Shown here: positions 25,080 to 32,826 of the stretch, in pieces
How positions within the stretch are numbered: position 1 is the stretch's first letter
Layout of the letters: each line of letters starts with the position of its first letter
Origin: Solirubrobacter sp035555675
Lineage (GTDB): Bacteria > Actinomycetota > Thermoleophilia > Solirubrobacterales > Solirubrobacteraceae
Direction: 5' to 3'
NCBI GenBank assembly: GCA_035555675.1
Contig: DATMGH010000095.1
Span: forward strand, 1 to 64,000
Length of the DNA stretch: 64,000 nucleotides
Notes under the pieces: generated by a model
Told to the model about the DNA's origin: nothing
Database searches by the model: none
The model's input: the letters and a program-made list of their open reading frames with translations, nothing else
Translations under genes and position numbers: made by a program

Positions 25080-26075
25080 TTAGGCCGGGACTTCCGAGGT
25101 ACGCAGGTGCGGCAGGACCTCCTTGCCCAGCAGCTCGATCTGCTCGAAGAAGCGATCGAACTTGAAGCGGAAGTCGAACACCAGGTGCTCGCACCCGGCG
25201 GCCTCGAACTTGCGGCACTCCTCGACGACGTCCTCCGGGCTGCCGGCGATCAGCGTGCCCTCGAGGTCCTCCCAGGTCTCGAAGCGCCCGGACGGGGGCT
25301 TGACCCAGTACTTGGCGTTGTTGGCCCACGCCAGCAGGCCGTCGACGTTGACGTCGCGCAGCGCCTCCTCGCGCGTCGCCTCGACCGACGTCGGCGGGAT
25401 CACGGCCACGGTCGGCGGCTTGCGCTCCGCGGCCTCCGACAGCTCGGCCATCTTGTTCACACGCGCGCGGAACGTGGCGAGCGAGATGCGACCCGGCATC
25501 CACCCCTCGCAGTACTCGACCGCGCGCCGCGCCGACGCGGGCGTGTTGCCGCAGTACCAGAACGGCACCGGGCCGCCGACTGGCTTGGGCTCGATCGTGA
25601 CGTCCTCGAACGAGTAGAAGTCGTCCGCGTAGCTGACGTTGTTCTCCTGCCACACCTTCTTGAGGATCAGCGCCGTGCTCTTGACCAGGTGCCAGCGCTT
25701 GATCTGCGGGTCGATGCCGATCGCCTCGAACTCGTGGTCGAACGTGCCGGCCCCGTAGCCCAGGATGACGCGCGGCCCCACGAGCTGGGTCATGGTTGCG
25801 ACCGAGAGCGCGACCTCGAGCGGGTGGCGGAACGGGATCAGCGACCCCGTGCCGAGCTCGATCCGGTTGGTCACGGCACCGATCGCGGTCAGCGTGATCA
25901 GCGCGTCGTAGAAGGAGCGGTTGGGGTCCTCCATCTCGCCGTGCGGCTCGAAGATCAGGTGATCGCGAACCCACACCGAGTCGAACCCGAGGTCCTCGGC
26001 GAGCCGCGTGCCGTCGAGCAGGCGGTCCTTGTCGGCGTAGACGCCGAAGTGCGGCAGTAGCAGCCCGAACTTCAT
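25080..26075 (-). CDS. LLM-class flavin-dependent oxidoreductase
   Basis: 331 residues of the luciferase-like barrel: MKFGLLLPHFGVYADKDRLL, WVRDHLIFEPHG, NRIELGTGSLIPFRHP and VILGYGAGTFDHEF. Such proteins use FMN or F420; monooxygenases in this class open rings or cleave C-S and C-N bonds. GAGGAG nine bases upstream supports the start. Set between a cyclic amidohydrolase and a ThDP enzyme, it may oxygenate the island's substrate. Confidence 0.9.
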   Translation of the reverse strand: MKFGLLLPHFGVYADKDRLLDGTRLAEDLGFDSVWVRDHLIFEPHGEMEDPNRSFYDALITLTAIGAVTNRIELGTGSLIPFRHPLEVALSVATMTQLVGPRVILGYGAGTFDHEFEAIGIDPQIKRWHLVKSTALILKKVWQENNVSYADDFYSFEDVTIEPKPVGGPVPFWYCGNTPASARRAVEYCEGWMPGRISLATFRARVNKMAELSEAAERKPPTVAVIPPTSVEATREEALRDVNVDGLLAWANNAKYWVKPPSGRFETWEDLEGTLIAGSPEDVVEECRKFEAAGCEHLVFDFRFKFDRFFEQIELLGKEVLPHLRTSEVPA

Positions 26076-26089
26076 TAAGTCTCTTCTCC

Positions 26090-27487
26090 TCAGTTGGCGG
26101 CGGTGGCCACGGCGGGTGCGGTCGCCATGCGTCCGCCGCCGGGAACCCCGGTGACGACGCCGTCGGCGTAGATCTCGGTGCCGCGCAGGAACGTGCGGTC
26201 GACCGCGACCCGGCACTCGCGGCCGTCGTAGGGCGTCCAGCCGCAGCGCGACAGGTCCGCGTCGTTGGTGATCGTCCAGGGCGCGTCCGGGTCGAGGATC
26301 GCGACGTCGGCGTCCAGCCCGACCTCGAGCGATCCCTTGACCTGGCCGAGCCCGAAGACCTCGGCGGGCCGGCTCGCGGTCAGCTCCACCGCGCGCTCGA
26401 GCGAGAGCTTGCCCTGCTCGACGGCTTCGATCAGCAGCGGCAGCTGGTACTGGATGCCGGGCGTGCCCGTGTGGGCGCTCCACATCTTCTCCCAGCCGAC
26501 CTCCTTCTCCTCACGCGTGTGCGGCGCGTGGTCGGAGGAGAGCATGTCGATCGTGCCGTCGCTGAGGCCCTCCCAGACCGCGGCGCGCGCGTCGTCCGGG
26601 ACCCAGTAGCTGAGCACGTACGGGCCGAGGCGCTCGACCAGCTCCCACGTGGCGAGAAACAGCGCCCAGTGGTTGACCTCGCATGTGATCTTGACCCCGC
26701 GCGCCTTGGCGCGGCGGACGGCCTCGATCGAGCGCACGGTCTGCATGTGCATCAGGTGCACGTGGCAGTCGCTGGCCTCGGCGAGCCGGATCAGCACGTC
26801 GCACGCGGTGTCCCAGATCACGCCCTGGCGGGCGGCGTACGCCTGCGCGTAGGCCTGCGGCGTGTTCTCGCCGCGCGCGAGGAACTCGCCCTCGATGTAG
26901 TCCATCAGCGCCTGGTCGTGCGGGTGGATCATGAACGGCAGCCCGGTGGGCGCGATCAGGTCCATCGTCCGCAGCAGGTCGCCGTGGTTGTGCATGCCCG
27001 TGCCCGCGGGGTGCGGGTACGTGCGGCCGGTGTCGACGACCATGAAGATCTTGAACGCGCGGATGCCGCGCTCGGCCATCGGGAGGATCTCGTCCGGGTC
27101 GGTCGCAGCCGGGTTGTGGTTGTAGTCGACCACCGACTTCTCGGCGTACAGCGCCAGCACCTCGTCGAGCAGCCGGGCGCTCGACGTCGGCGGCTGCAGG
27201 TTCGGCATCCCGAAGATCGTCGTCACGCCGCCGGCCGCAGCGGCGAGCCCGGTCGTCGTGATGTCCTCCTTGTGGGTGAAGCCGGGCTCGCGCGTGTGCA
27301 CGTGCGGATCGACCATCCCCGGCAGCACGAGCTTGCCGGCGGCGTCGACGGTCCGCCCCACGTCGGCGAGCTCGAAGCCCGGGCCGACGATGCCGGCGAT
27401 CTTGCCGTCGTCGACGAGTACGTCGGCGCGCCGCCGCCCACCGGGCAGGACGACCTCGCCGCCGGCGATCCGCAGATCAATCCCCAT
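26090..27487 (-). CDS. Cyclic amidohydrolase (dihydroorotase/hydantoinase/allantoinase type)
   Basis: 465 residues. A binuclear-zinc enzyme that hydrolyses cyclic amides or imides. Motifs: DPHVHTREPG (two metal His), AFKIFMVV (Lys in the place of the bridging carboxylysine), HPHD, and SSDHAPHTREEKE (metal Asp). The insertion YPHPAGTGMHNHGDL is unlike pyrimidine-pathway PyrC, and no pyr genes are nearby, so a catabolic ring-opening enzyme is favoured. It overlaps the hydrolase gene upstream by 11 bases. Confidence 0.9.
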   Translation of the reverse strand: MGIDLRIAGGEVVLPGGRRRADVLVDDGKIAGIVGPGFELADVGRTVDAAGKLVLPGMVDPHVHTREPGFTHKEDITTTGLAAAAGGVTTIFGMPNLQPPTSSARLLDEVLALYAEKSVVDYNHNPAATDPDEILPMAERGIRAFKIFMVVDTGRTYPHPAGTGMHNHGDLLRTMDLIAPTGLPFMIHPHDQALMDYIEGEFLARGENTPQAYAQAYAARQGVIWDTACDVLIRLAEASDCHVHLMHMQTVRSIEAVRRAKARGVKITCEVNHWALFLATWELVERLGPYVLSYWVPDDARAAVWEGLSDGTIDMLSSDHAPHTREEKEVGWEKMWSAHTGTPGIQYQLPLLIEAVEQGKLSLERAVELTASRPAEVFGLGQVKGSLEVGLDADVAILDPDAPWTITNDADLSRCGWTPYDGRECRVAVDRTFLRGTEIYADGVVTGVPGGGRMATAPAVATAAN

Positions 27488-28430
27488 GTCCGCTGTCCTC
27501 TCTGATGTCGATGGTGTCGGGCAGACCGTCGGCGCTACGGACGACGACGCCGCCGTTGCGCAGGTGCTGGTCGAACCAGTCGACGATCAGCGGCGTCACG
27601 GTCGTCCAGTAGCGGTCGTAGGCCGCGTAATGCGTGGTGTGGCGCTGCATGACGAGCCGGCGCGGCCCGCGCGCGGCTTCGTAGAGCGCGACGGCGTGGT
27701 CGGTCGGCGTGGTCGCGTCGCCCTCGACGCCGATCACCAGCAGCGGCGTGGTCAGCTGCTCGGCGGCGTCGAGCGGGCGGTAGGCCAGGATCTCGTCCGC
27801 GGCGGCCAGGGAGACGGCGCTCGGAATGCGGTCGTCGACGTCGGCCTTGACCGTGGTCGCGCGGCGCTCGGCGGTCGGGACCATGATCTCCTCGCGCGGG
27901 TGCACGGCGCGGCCGGCGCCGGTGGTGACCCGCAGCCGGCGGTCCTCGTCGAGCGCGGCCAGGAACGCCAGCCAGTCGGACTCCGAGCGCATCCGGTGCA
28001 GCCAGTCGCGCCCGTCGGCGACCGGGACCTGGCTGACGACGGCGCGCACGCGCGGGTCGGCGGCCGCGAGCAGGATCGAGTTGCCGCCGCCGGTGCCGCC
28101 GGTGCCGAACGTGCCGACCGCGTCCGCGTCGACGTCGTCGCGGGTCGTGAGGTACGTGACGGCGTTGACGAGGTCCTCGAGCTGGCGATGCGGTGAGAGC
28201 TCGCGCTGGCCGCCGGAGTCCCCGAACCCGCGGTAGTCGATGACCAGCACGCCGTAGCCGGCGGCGGTCAGGGCCTCGTGGTAGCGGACGTACAGCTTGG
28301 CGTCCTTGAGCCCGAGCCAGCCGGGACCCTGGACGATCGCCCGCAAAGGCCCGTCGACGACATCCGGTGTGCGCCAGAGCGCGGAAATACGCGCGCCCTC
28401 GCTGAAGAACTCGACCGCGGTGGTCTGCAC
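27477..28430 (-). CDS. Alpha/beta-hydrolase fold protein with altered nucleophile elbow
   Basis: 317 residues. VLVIDYRGFGDSGG gives the oxyanion region, GVEGDATTPTDHAVALYE the acid loop and HTTHYAAYD the catalytic-His region. The nucleophile elbow, normally G-x-S-x-G-G, reads GTFGTGGTGGGNS, with Gly or Thr where Ser is expected. So it may be a non-hydrolytic member or use another nucleophile. GTG start preceded by a purine-rich stretch. First gene of the leftward unit that runs to 23347, with the operator at 28463-28476 33 bases upstream. Confidence 0.82.
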   Translation of the reverse strand: MQTTAVEFFSEGARISALWRTPDVVDGPLRAIVQGPGWLGLKDAKLYVRYHEALTAAGYGVLVIDYRGFGDSGGQRELSPHRQLEDLVNAVTYLTTRDDVDADAVGTFGTGGTGGGNSILLAAADPRVRAVVSQVPVADGRDWLHRMRSESDWLAFLAALDEDRRLRVTTGAGRAVHPREEIMVPTAERRATTVKADVDDRIPSAVSLAAADEILAYRPLDAAEQLTTPLLVIGVEGDATTPTDHAVALYEAARGPRRLVMQRHTTHYAAYDRYWTTVTPLIVDWFDQHLRNGGVVVRSADGLPDTIDIREDSGHGD

Positions 28431-28462
28431 CAGCTCTCTTCTCCCTCCGTTTCGTAGTCAGG

Positions 28463-28476
28463 ATATCGGATACGAT
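28463..28476. promoter_or_regulatory. Shared operator copy 4, between the divergent hydrolase and LLM genes
   Basis: ATATCGGATACGAT; its core ATCG-GATA-CGAT is a perfect inverted repeat. It lies in the 74-base gap between two divergent genes and could control both. Confidence 0.65.
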
Positions 28477-28504
28477 TTTCACGTCAAGCGACAAAGGAGC
28501 CGGG

Positions 28505-29500
28505 ATGCGCTACGGGTACAAGGCGTCCGCCGAGCAGTTCGAGACCCGCGAGCTGCTGGAGTTCTCGCTGGAGGCGGAACGCCGCGGCCTGGACACGATC
28601 GCCGTGTCGGACCACTTCCAACCGTGGCGCCACCACGGCGGGCACGCGCCGGCGGCGCTGACGTGGCTGGGCGCGCTCGCGCAGGCCGCGGACGGCGCGC
28701 GGATCGGGACCAGCGTGCTCACCCCCACGCTGCGCTACCACCCGTCGATCGTCGCCCAGGCGTTCGCCACGCTCGCGCGGCTGTCCGCCGGGCCGGTGTT
28801 CCTGGGAATCGGGACCGGCGAGGCGATGAACGAGCGGCCCGCGACCGGGATGACGTGGCCGGGCGCGAAGGAGCGGCGGCTGCGGCTGGCCGAGGCGATC
28901 GAGTTGATCCGGGCGCTGTGGACGCGCGAGCGGGTCGACTTCGAGGGCGAGTACTACCGCACCGAGCGGGCGACGCTCTACGAGCGTCCGGACGAGCCGC
29001 CGGCGATCTACGTCGCCGCGGCGGGCCCGCTCGCGGCCAAGCTCGTGGGGCGCGCGGCGGACGGGTTCATCTGCACCAGCGGCAAGGCGCCCGAGCTCTA
29101 TACGCAGCTGCTGGCCGCCGTCGCCGAGGGGGCGGAGAAGGCGGGACGCGACGCGAGCGCGATCGGCAAGCTGATCGAGATCAAGGTCTCCTACGACACC
29201 GACCGCGAGCGGGCCGAGCGGGCGTGCGACTGGTGGGGCGCGCTGGCGCTGACGCCGGAGGAGAAGCAGGGCACCGAGGACCCGCTGGAGCTCGAGCGGC
29301 TGGCGGACGCCAACCCCGGCCGGGCGGCGTCTCGCTTCATCGTCTCCGACGATCCCGACGAGGTGGTCGAGCGGATCGCGCCGTACGTGGAGCTCGGGTT
29401 CGACGAGCTCGTCTTCCACGGGCCGGGCGCCGACCAGCGGCGCTTCCTCGAGCAGTTCACGCGCGACGTGCTGCCGCGCCTGCGGGCGCGCTGGAGCTGA
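28505..29500 (+). CDS. F420-dependent LLM oxidoreductase (glucose-6-phosphate-dehydrogenase-like)
   Basis: 331 residues. SDHFQPWRHHGGHAPAALTW and GTGEAMNE are hallmarks of the FGD/TIGR03557-type F420 enzymes, so a hydride transfer to or from F420 is likely; the substrate need not be glucose 6-phosphate. AAAGGAG lies five bases before the ATG. It diverges from the alpha/beta-hydrolase gene across a shared operator. The F420 synthesis genes at 36.5-42 kb show the cofactor is made. Confidence 0.9.
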   Translation: MRYGYKASAEQFETRELLEFSLEAERRGLDTIAVSDHFQPWRHHGGHAPAALTWLGALAQAADGARIGTSVLTPTLRYHPSIVAQAFATLARLSAGPVFLGIGTGEAMNERPATGMTWPGAKERRLRLAEAIELIRALWTRERVDFEGEYYRTERATLYERPDEPPAIYVAAAGPLAAKLVGRAADGFICTSGKAPELYTQLLAAVAEGAEKAGRDASAIGKLIEIKVSYDTDRERAERACDWWGALALTPEEKQGTEDPLELERLADANPGRAASRFIVSDDPDEVVERIAPYVELGFDELVFHGPGADQRRFLEQFTRDVLPRLRARWS

Positions 29501-29522
29501 CGGCGGCGCGCCGAGCGGTCAC

Positions 29523-30455
29523 TTACCGGCCGTTACGGGTCGTCGGTGACCGCTCGTCGCCCGCGCGCGCGGCCAGCGGCGCCTCGCCGGCCCGGTAGGG
29601 CTTCGGCTCCGGCGGCAGCGGGCGGCGCGGGCGCAGGCCGGCGGCGAGCATCGCGGCGCCGCCCGCGATCAGGATCAGCGGCCACCAGTAGAGCGAGTCG
29701 CCGGCGCCCTCGATCGCGATGAACGCCGCCAGGTTGACCACGCCCAGGTACGCGGGACCGGGCGAGCGGTCGAGCGCGCCGAACGCGATCAGCCCGAACC
29801 CGGCGCCGAGGACGACGATCTCCCAGGCGCCGGGCAGCCCCGTCCCCAGGAGCGCGGACAGGGCGATGCCGGCGATCGCCAGCCCGGCCGCGTCGATCAG
29901 CACTTCGGCGTGGCGGCGCGCGGGCTCGCGCAGCGCAAGGCCGCAGAGCACGAGCGCGGCCGCGTAGAGCGCGAGTAGCCAGCGGTACGGTGCGGACGGG
30001 TCGGCGCCGAGCAGCCAGCGCCACGCGCACAGCAGCGCGACGCCGCCGAGGATCGCGGCGATCAGCAGCGAGATCGCGCTGTTGCGCTCGAACGCCGGCC
30101 ACAGCAACAGCAGGCCGACCAGCAGCGACGTCCACGTCAGCGCGCCGGCCGGGAACGTGCCGAAGTCCGCCCCGAGCACGTGGGCGGCGGCCAGCAGGCC
30201 GCCGTACAGCAGCGCGGCGCCGGTGACGAGCAGCACCGACTGGTACGCCGGAGGCATGCCGTCCTCGTTGGGCGCCTGGGCCCCGAGCCAGAAGCTCAGC
30301 GCGCCCGCCGCGAGCAGGAAGACGGGCGCGGCGCCGCCCAGCCGCAGCTGCGCGAGCGCGAGGCCCGCGCCGAGCGTCACGGCACCGGCGGCGATCAGCG
30401 GCCCGCGGTGCGGCGGCGGGCGCAGGAGCTCTCGGAGGCCGCCCACCAAGCGCAT
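29523..30455 (-). CDS. Polytopic membrane protein of unknown function
   Basis: 310 residues with about ten hydrophobic helices and a cytoplasmic-looking Pro/Arg-rich C-terminus (RPRRPLPPEPKPYR). Short paired helices with acidic loops recall DUF2157-like proteins, but I do not firmly recognise it. The ATG lies nine bases after TATACG on the minus strand, with no Shine-Dalgarno, so a leaderless transcript is likely. Confidence 0.68.
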   Translation of the reverse strand: MRLVGGLRELLRPPPHRGPLIAAGAVTLGAGLALAQLRLGGAAPVFLLAAGALSFWLGAQAPNEDGMPPAYQSVLLVTGAALLYGGLLAAAHVLGADFGTFPAGALTWTSLLVGLLLLWPAFERNSAISLLIAAILGGVALLCAWRWLLGADPSAPYRWLLALYAAALVLCGLALREPARRHAEVLIDAAGLAIAGIALSALLGTGLPGAWEIVVLGAGFGLIAFGALDRSPGPAYLGVVNLAAFIAIEGAGDSLYWWPLILIAGGAAMLAAGLRPRRPLPPEPKPYRAGEAPLAARAGDERSPTTRNGR

Positions 30456-30464
30456 CGCCGCAAG

Positions 30465-30472
30465 CGTATAGG
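30465..30472. promoter_or_regulatory. Shared -10 region of two divergent leaderless genes
   Basis: The sequence CGTATAGG reads TATAGG toward the crotonase GTG at 30483 and TATACG toward the membrane-protein ATG at 30455. Each start lies 9-10 bases away, and neither has a Shine-Dalgarno. Confidence 0.45.
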
Positions 30473-30482
30473 CTGGCTCGCT

Positions 30483-31259
30483 GTGCCCGACCTCGTCGTC
30501 ACCGAGGATCGCGAGACGGTCCGCCACGTCGTCCTGAACCGCCCGGACAAGCGCAACGCGCTCAACGTGGAGCTGGTGGCGGCGCTGGGGGTCGCGCTGC
30601 GCGCCGCCGCTGACGACGCCGCGGTCCGCTGCGTGGTCCTGCGCGGCGCCGGGCCGGTGTTCAGCGCCGGGATGGACGTCGCCGCGCTCGCGGCGATCGG
30701 CGCGGCGCCCGAGCGGCTGCGCGCGTTCCGGCGCGGCTGCCTGGAGGTCTGGAACCTGTGCGAGGAGATGACCAAGCCGGTCGTCGCGCAGATCCACGGG
30801 GTCTGCCTCGGCGGCGCGCTCGAGCTGGCGCTGGCGTGCGATCTGCGCGTGCTGGCCGAGGACGCGTGGGTCGGGTTCCCGGAGACGCGGCTCGGGCTGG
30901 TGCCGGACCTCGGCGGCTCCTCGCGGCTGCCGCAGGTGGTCGGCGTCGGGCGAGCGAAGGAGCTGATCCTGACCGGGCGCGTGATCGGCGCGGCCGACGC
31001 GGAGCGCTACGGGCTGGCCAACCGGGTCGCGGCCGACGTCGCGGCGGCGACGGACGAGCTGGTCTACGAGCTGCTGGGCTGCGCGCCGGTGGCGGTCGGG
31101 CTGGCCAAGCGGCTGGTCGACGCGTCGGCGCGGCCCACGCTGTCGACGACGCTCGAGCTGGAGGCGGCCGCGCAGGAGCAGTGCGTGCGCACGGAGGACG
31201 TGCGCGAGGGCGTCACGGCCGCCGCCGAGCGGCGGCAGCCGCAGTTCAAGGGGCGATAG
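30483..31259 (+). CDS. Enoyl-CoA hydratase/isomerase (crotonase) family protein
   Basis: 258 residues. Acts on a CoA thioester; the oxyanion hole segments are SAGMDVAAL and GVCLGGALELALACD. The two acidic positions of true hydratases are kept (Glu in GALELA, Glu in FPETRLGL), so hydratase activity is plausible. GTG at 30483 is chosen from the family's normal N-terminus (DLVVTEDRETVRHVVLNRPDKRNALN). It stands alone; the last 14 bases overlap the convergent secreted-protein gene. Confidence 0.9.
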   Translation: MPDLVVTEDRETVRHVVLNRPDKRNALNVELVAALGVALRAAADDAAVRCVVLRGAGPVFSAGMDVAALAAIGAAPERLRAFRRGCLEVWNLCEEMTKPVVAQIHGVCLGGALELALACDLRVLAEDAWVGFPETRLGLVPDLGGSSRLPQVVGVGRAKELILTGRVIGAADAERYGLANRVAADVAAATDELVYELLGCAPVAVGLAKRLVDASARPTLSTTLELEAAAQEQCVRTEDVREGVTAAAERRQPQFKGR

Positions 31260-32826
31260 CCGGCTTGCCCTTGCGGGCGGCGAACAGCTTCGCCTTCGCC
31301 AGGTAGGCCTGGCCGGCGCGCACGGTCACGGGCTGCCTGCGCCCCTTGACCTTGAGCGTGATGCGGCCGTGGCCGACTTCGGTGACGGTGCCGTCGCAGC
31401 GGTCGGTGGTGGCGAAGGTGGCATTGCGCGCGGTGGCCGTGCTGGCGCCGCCGAGCGCGCGGTAGAAGCCCTTCGCGGTCATCGTCAGCGAGCGCACGAT
31501 GCCCTTGGCGCGCGGGCTCCGGCACTGCGTCTCGGCGCCGGGCGGCGAGAGCAGGCCGATGTCGGTGGAGATCGAGGCGGCCTTCGCGGCGCCGCGCTTG
31601 AGCCGCTTCTGCTTGAGCGCGAAAATGCCGGCCTTGATGCGCGCGGTCTGGCGCTTGGCGCGCGTGTTCGACGCCGCGTAGCCGTTGGCGGCGGACGTGA
31701 CCTCGAGCTCGCCGCGGCGCGCGTCCACGGTCGAGCCGATCGGGATCGACGCGACGCCCTTGAGCGGGACGAACCCGCCGTCCTGCTTCAAGTGGCGCCC
31801 GGGGAGCTTCACGAAGACCTCGCCGGACAGCTCGCGCACGACCGCCGTCTTGCCGGCGACCGGCGGGACGTTGCCGGGCGGCAGCTCGTCGCAGGCGTCG
31901 CCGACGCCGTCGTGGTCGGCGTCCGCCTGGCTCGGGTTGGGCGCGGCCGGGCAGTTGTCGGCGGCGTCGGGGACGCCGTCGCCGTCCGCGTCGGACGGCG
32001 GTGGGGGCGCCGGGACGGTGAACGCGAGGCTCGGCGGGGTGGGATCGCCGCGGCCGTAGACGTCGACCGCCACGACCTTGAGCGTGTGCGCGCCGGGCGC
32101 GGCGGCGGGGCTGAACGGGCTCGCGCAGGCCGCGGAGGGCGCGCCGTCGAGCGCGCAGAAGAAGGACGCGCCGAACGGCTGCGTGGTGGCGAAGCCGAAC
32201 GGCGGGCCGCCGTCGAGCAGCGTCTCCGGGTTGTCGGTCGAGGGCGAGAACGAGATGTCGTCCACGTCGAGCGCCTGGCCGTCGGTGGTGATGAGGAGCG
32301 TGGCGGCGGGCTTGGGCGCGGTCAGGACGACCGGCGTCCACGCGCCGGTCGCGGGCGTCTCGGCGGCGGCGATCTGATCGTCGCCGCCGCAGACCTGTGG
32401 CCCGCACGCCTGCACGTGCGTGATCCCGTCGGCGGGTGCGCCCGCCGTGCGCACGAAGAGCTCGATCAGCGCCGGCGCGTCGCGAAAGGTGACGATCAGC
32501 CGCGGCGGCGCCGAGCTCACCGGCGTGACGCGCAGGAACGGCCCGCCGTCGCGCCCGCCGGTCGCGACCACCGCGCCGCTGCCGCCGCTCGGCGAGAAGT
32601 CCGCGCCGGTGAAGCCGTACGTCCCACTCCCGGCGAAGCCGGCGAAGTCGAGCCCCACCGGCGCCTGAGCGTGGGCGGGCGCAGCGAGGACGAGGGCGGC
32701 GAGCGCGGCGAGCGCAAGCCGGGCGAGGACGGGCCGAGCGGCCCGGCCTTTGCCGGGCCCGGCGGGGGCGCGGCGCCGCGCCGCGGCAACGCGCGTCCTC
32801 GCCGCCGCGGCGCCGCGCGCCCTCAT
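31246..32826 (-). CDS. Secreted protein with thrombospondin-3 repeats and FecR-like C-terminal domain (paralogue B)
   Basis: 526 residues. A long basic N-terminus precedes a signal peptide (LALAALAALVLAAPAHAQA). Then comes a jelly-roll-like segment ending DVDDISFSP, an Ig/beta module, two calcium-type Asp-rich repeats (DADGDGVPDAADNCP, DADHDGVGDACD), and a C-terminal domain starting VVRELSGEVFVKLPG and ending with TTDRCDGTVTEV and VTVRAGQAYLAKA. The last domain looks FecR-like and appears in other proteins of this lineage as I recall. Overlaps paralogue A by ATGA; third in a coupled trio. Likely cell-surface; function unknown. Confidence 0.8.
   Translation of the reverse strand: MRARGAAAARTRVAAARRRAPAGPGKGRAARPVLARLALAALAALVLAAPAHAQAPVGLDFAGFAGSGTYGFTGADFSPSGGSGAVVATGGRDGGPFLRVTPVSSAPPRLIVTFRDAPALIELFVRTAGAPADGITHVQACGPQVCGGDDQIAAAETPATGAWTPVVLTAPKPAATLLITTDGQALDVDDISFSPSTDNPETLLDGGPPFGFATTQPFGASFFCALDGAPSAACASPFSPAAAPGAHTLKVVAVDVYGRGDPTPPSLAFTVPAPPPPSDADGDGVPDAADNCPAAPNPSQADADHDGVGDACDELPPGNVPPVAGKTAVVRELSGEVFVKLPGRHLKQDGGFVPLKGVASIPIGSTVDARRGELEVTSAANGYAASNTRAKRQTARIKAGIFALKQKRLKRGAAKAASISTDIGLLSPPGAETQCRSPRAKGIVRSLTMTAKGFYRALGGASTATARNATFATTDRCDGTVTEVGHGRITLKVKGRRQPVTVRAGQAYLAKAKLFAARKGKPAIAP

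Noticed and set aside
26090..27487. Pyrimidine-pathway dihydroorotase (pyrC)
   Set aside because: No pyr genes are nearby, the operon is catabolic and an unusual insertion is present.
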